Source: Flavobacteriaceae bacterium
GTDB lineage: Bacteria; Bacteroidota; Bacteroidia; Flavobacteriales; Flavobacteriaceae
Assembly (NCBI GenBank): GCA_029245825.1
Contig: JAQWON010000087.1
Location: 1-8,240, forward strand
Direction: 5' to 3'
DNA length: 8,240 nucleotides
The notes below the pieces were generated by a model that was not told the DNA's origin, ran no database searches, and worked only from the letters and a program-made list of their open reading frames with translations. Position numbers and translations under genes: made by a program. Shown one piece after another: positions 6,867 to 8,240 of the stretch. Numbering within the stretch: the stretch's first letter is position 1; every line of letters starts with the position of its first letter.

Positions 6867-7901
6867 TTATTTTATACTGTTCCATCTTTTTGAGTTTGCC
6901 CCAAAAGCTTCAGAAAGACTTTCCGTTTTCAATGTAATTAGTTGTTGACCTATTTCTTTTTCAAATTTATCTAAGTCTTCATTAAAAAGGGTTGGTAATA
7001 TAACATCCGTCCATTTTTTTTCAATTAGCTTTGCTGAGGAATCACAAATTTTAGCTTTTTTGAGAATATTAAGAAGCTCATCATATATATAAGTTTTCTC
7101 TTTTACTTCATGTTTTAAAGCAAAAACAAATATTTTTTTGTTTTTAAAGTTTCCCTTTGCAAAAGAGCTTACTTCATGGACATATTTGATTAAAGAATCA
7201 TTTACAAATATCGCTTCCTTTATTTTTTGTGGAGTAGCATCGGAAACAAATAGGTGCACACACGGGCGAGGTTGGAATTTCTCTAAAATTTTAATTTTCC
7301 GATTGTTTTTAAAAACATTTTCTAATCGAGAACCATTTGTTAGAAGAACCCTTTTAGATTTAAAAACATGTTTATTATTAGTAAAAAGGGAAACTTTTTT
7401 ATTTTCAAATAAAAACTTTTCAATCTTGCAATTAAGATGAACTTTGACATTTGAATTATCTAACAGACTTTTGACTTTTTTCATAAAATCTGGTGACCCA
7501 TTTTTAAAATAAAAAGATTTTTTTCTGTTCAAAAAGGAATCTTTTATGCTTGACCAATCTAAAGAATTGTTAATTAATTTGTCTAAAATTCTTGAAAAAA
7601 TATTTTCGTAATGTACATGAATGTACCCTAGAAGTGATATTTTAAAAATTCGATATTTAGAATTACTCTTAACAATTTTAATTCCTAAATTCTTTTTTAA
7701 GAAATTAATTCCTTCAACGTTTGGCAAAAGATAATGTATTGCGTTTTCAATATCTTCTCCTCCAAAAATATTCAAACACCTCCAGGCGCCGCCTATATAA
7801 TTATTTTTTTCAATTATTAAGACCTTTTCCCCATTTTCACTTCTATTTACTGCTTCTAAAATACATATAGGGCTTGAGCCTATAATTATTAAATCATACA
7901 T
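6867..7901 (-). CDS. FAD/NAD(P)-binding flavoprotein oxidoreductase (NAD_binding_8 type)
   Basis: A 344-residue protein whose first 40 residues are a classic dinucleotide-binding beta-alpha-beta unit: YDLIIIGSSPICILEA (2-17), then KVLIIEK (26-32) with E31 at the end of the second strand for the adenosine ribose, then IGGAW (36-40). This arrangement is typical of amine-oxidase, phytoene-desaturase and UDP-galactopyranose-mutase-like flavoproteins that bind FAD. HYLLPNVEGINFLKKNLGI (56-74) fits the next conserved stretch, and NGSPDFMKKVKSLLD (134-148) with KVHLNCKIEKF (153-163) fits the FAD-domain return. VLLTNGS (185-191) matches the ATG-like strand near the flavin. The glycine loop is unusual: GSSPIC instead of GxGxxG. 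The total is short for the class (usually 400-500), so the substrate domain is reduced. It lies between the partial gene at 7989 and the methyltransferase, same strand. It likely oxidises or reduces an intermediate of the same pathway; substrate unknown. AGG occurs about 8 bases before the ATG. Confidence 0.75.
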   Translation of the reverse strand: MYDLIIIGSSPICILEAVNRSENGEKVLIIEKNNYIGGAWRCLNIFGGEDIENAIHYLLPNVEGINFLKKNLGIKIVKSNSKYRIFKISLLGYIHVHYENIFSRILDKLINNSLDWSSIKDSFLNRKKSFYFKNGSPDFMKKVKSLLDNSNVKVHLNCKIEKFLFENKKVSLFTNNKHVFKSKRVLLTNGSRLENVFKNNRKIKILEKFQPRPCVHLFVSDATPQKIKEAIFVNDSLIKYVHEVSSFAKGNFKNKKIFVFALKHEVKEKTYIYDELLNILKKAKICDSSAKLIEKKWTDVILPTLFNEDLDKFEKEIGQQLITLKTESLSEAFGANSKRWNSIK

Positions 7902-7988
7902 GATATACCTATTTTACATTGGACAGATTTTTCTCTGAGGAAATGATATTTTCTTAAAATTAAAAAAACGAGAAAATTATTTTTGAAG

Positions 7989-8240
7989 TTATTTTGGACT
8001 CCATTCAATAATTGATATAGGCAGAAACGGATTAGATCCAATGACATTTTTTTTGATTTTTAATTCAATTTTTTTATTCTTTTGTGCTTTAATAAGCTGA
8101 GAATGTAGATTTCTATTGTAATCATTGATCTCAATATATTTTTTACACATAGACTCAAAAATTGTTTTTTCAGTTTGAATTTCATATAAAGGCTCAAAAT
8201 GGACAACTATTTTAGGCTTAAGTTGTAATATTTTTTCAAC
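7989..8240 (-). CDS. Partial protein, C-terminal 83 residues; possibly a SAM-dependent methyltransferase
   Basis: An open frame enters from the right edge and ends at TAA (7989-7991); the start is outside the window. The readable part starts VEKILQLKPKIVVHFEPLYE, continues KYIEINDYNRNLHSQLIKA, and ends VIGSNPFLPISIIEWSPK. The strand KPKIVVHFEP, a helix-rich middle with NDYNRNL, and the terminal NPFLPxSIIEW strand look like the end of a Rossmann-type enzyme. From memory, endings of the form N-P-L-x-P-x-S-I-I-x-W occur in uncharacterised class I methyltransferases of polysaccharide clusters; I could not verify this. Codon use and low GC match the downstream genes. The gap to the next gene is 87 bp, on the same strand, so it is probably part of the same cluster. 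That the frame is real is well supported by its open length and protein-like composition; the family call is tentative. Confidence 0.7.
   Translation of the reverse strand, partial: VEKILQLKPKIVVHFEPLYEIQTEKTIFESMCKKYIEINDYNRNLHSQLIKAQKNKKIELKIKKNVIGSNPFLPISIIEWSPK

Noticed and set aside
7138..7440. 100-codon + strand open frame
   Set aside because: Antisense shadow of the flavoprotein gene in AT-rich DNA.
7613..7626. Inverted repeat GTACAT-GA-ATGTAC
   Set aside because: Lies inside the flavoprotein coding region, where it encodes part of HVHY; short and without a partner site elsewhere, so probably coincidence.
7902..7988. Loose inverted repeat ATTTTCT...AGAAAAT between the partial gene and the flavoprotein
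   Set aside because: Pure A/T-rich arms with a 16-base loop; no riboswitch, terminator or exact promoter consensus could be supported in this gap.

Overview
The window is AT-rich, bacterial and chromosomal in character. The best guess for its source is a marine Bacteroidetes (Flavobacteriia-like) bacterium. This rests on weak or absent Shine-Dalgarno sequences before most starts, TAnnTTTG-type -7 boxes in two intergenic gaps, two Na+-coupled transporters, and a secreted protein whose C-terminal half resembles proteins I recall from flavobacteria. This is inference; no rRNA or marker gene is present. A low-GC gammaproteobacterium is not strictly excluded.

Left part (1-5004) holds four genes. 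A 3'-truncated AGCS-family sodium:alanine/glycine symporter runs leftward off the edge (1216 to <1). Only 42 bp away, and divergent, is a histidinol-phosphate-aminotransferase-like PLP enzyme with a twin-arginine (Tat) leader (1259-2371). It converges on a leftward gene for a secreted protein of unknown function (2431-3096), with an AT-rich hairpin in the gap. After a 117-bp divergent gap comes a 596-residue Na+:solute symporter of the SSS family (3214-5004). Transport, export and periplasmic amino-acid chemistry are the common themes, but no pathway is proven.

Right part (5054-8240) holds four leftward genes whose sampled stretches are poorer in GC. In transcription order they are: the C-terminal 83 residues of an unrecognised protein (possibly a SAM methyltransferase), an FAD-type Rossmann oxidoreductase with an altered glycine-rich loop, a two-domain TylF-like O-methyltransferase, and a phytanoyl-CoA-dioxygenase-like Fe(II)/2-oxoglutarate oxygenase. 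The last two genes are 11 bp apart. Together they look like the tail end of a surface-glycan or small-molecule decoration cluster: oxidation, hydroxylation and methylation of a shared but unidentified substrate. The cluster converges on the SSS transporter at 5005-5053, the likely boundary between the two blocks.

No RNA genes, CRISPR arrays, insertion sequences, origins or attachment sites were seen. All gene-free gaps are shorter than 120 bp. I found no clear-cut new system. The best leads are the Tat-exported aminotransferase beside an amino-acid symporter, and the unassigned oxygenase/methyltransferase/flavoprotein cluster.
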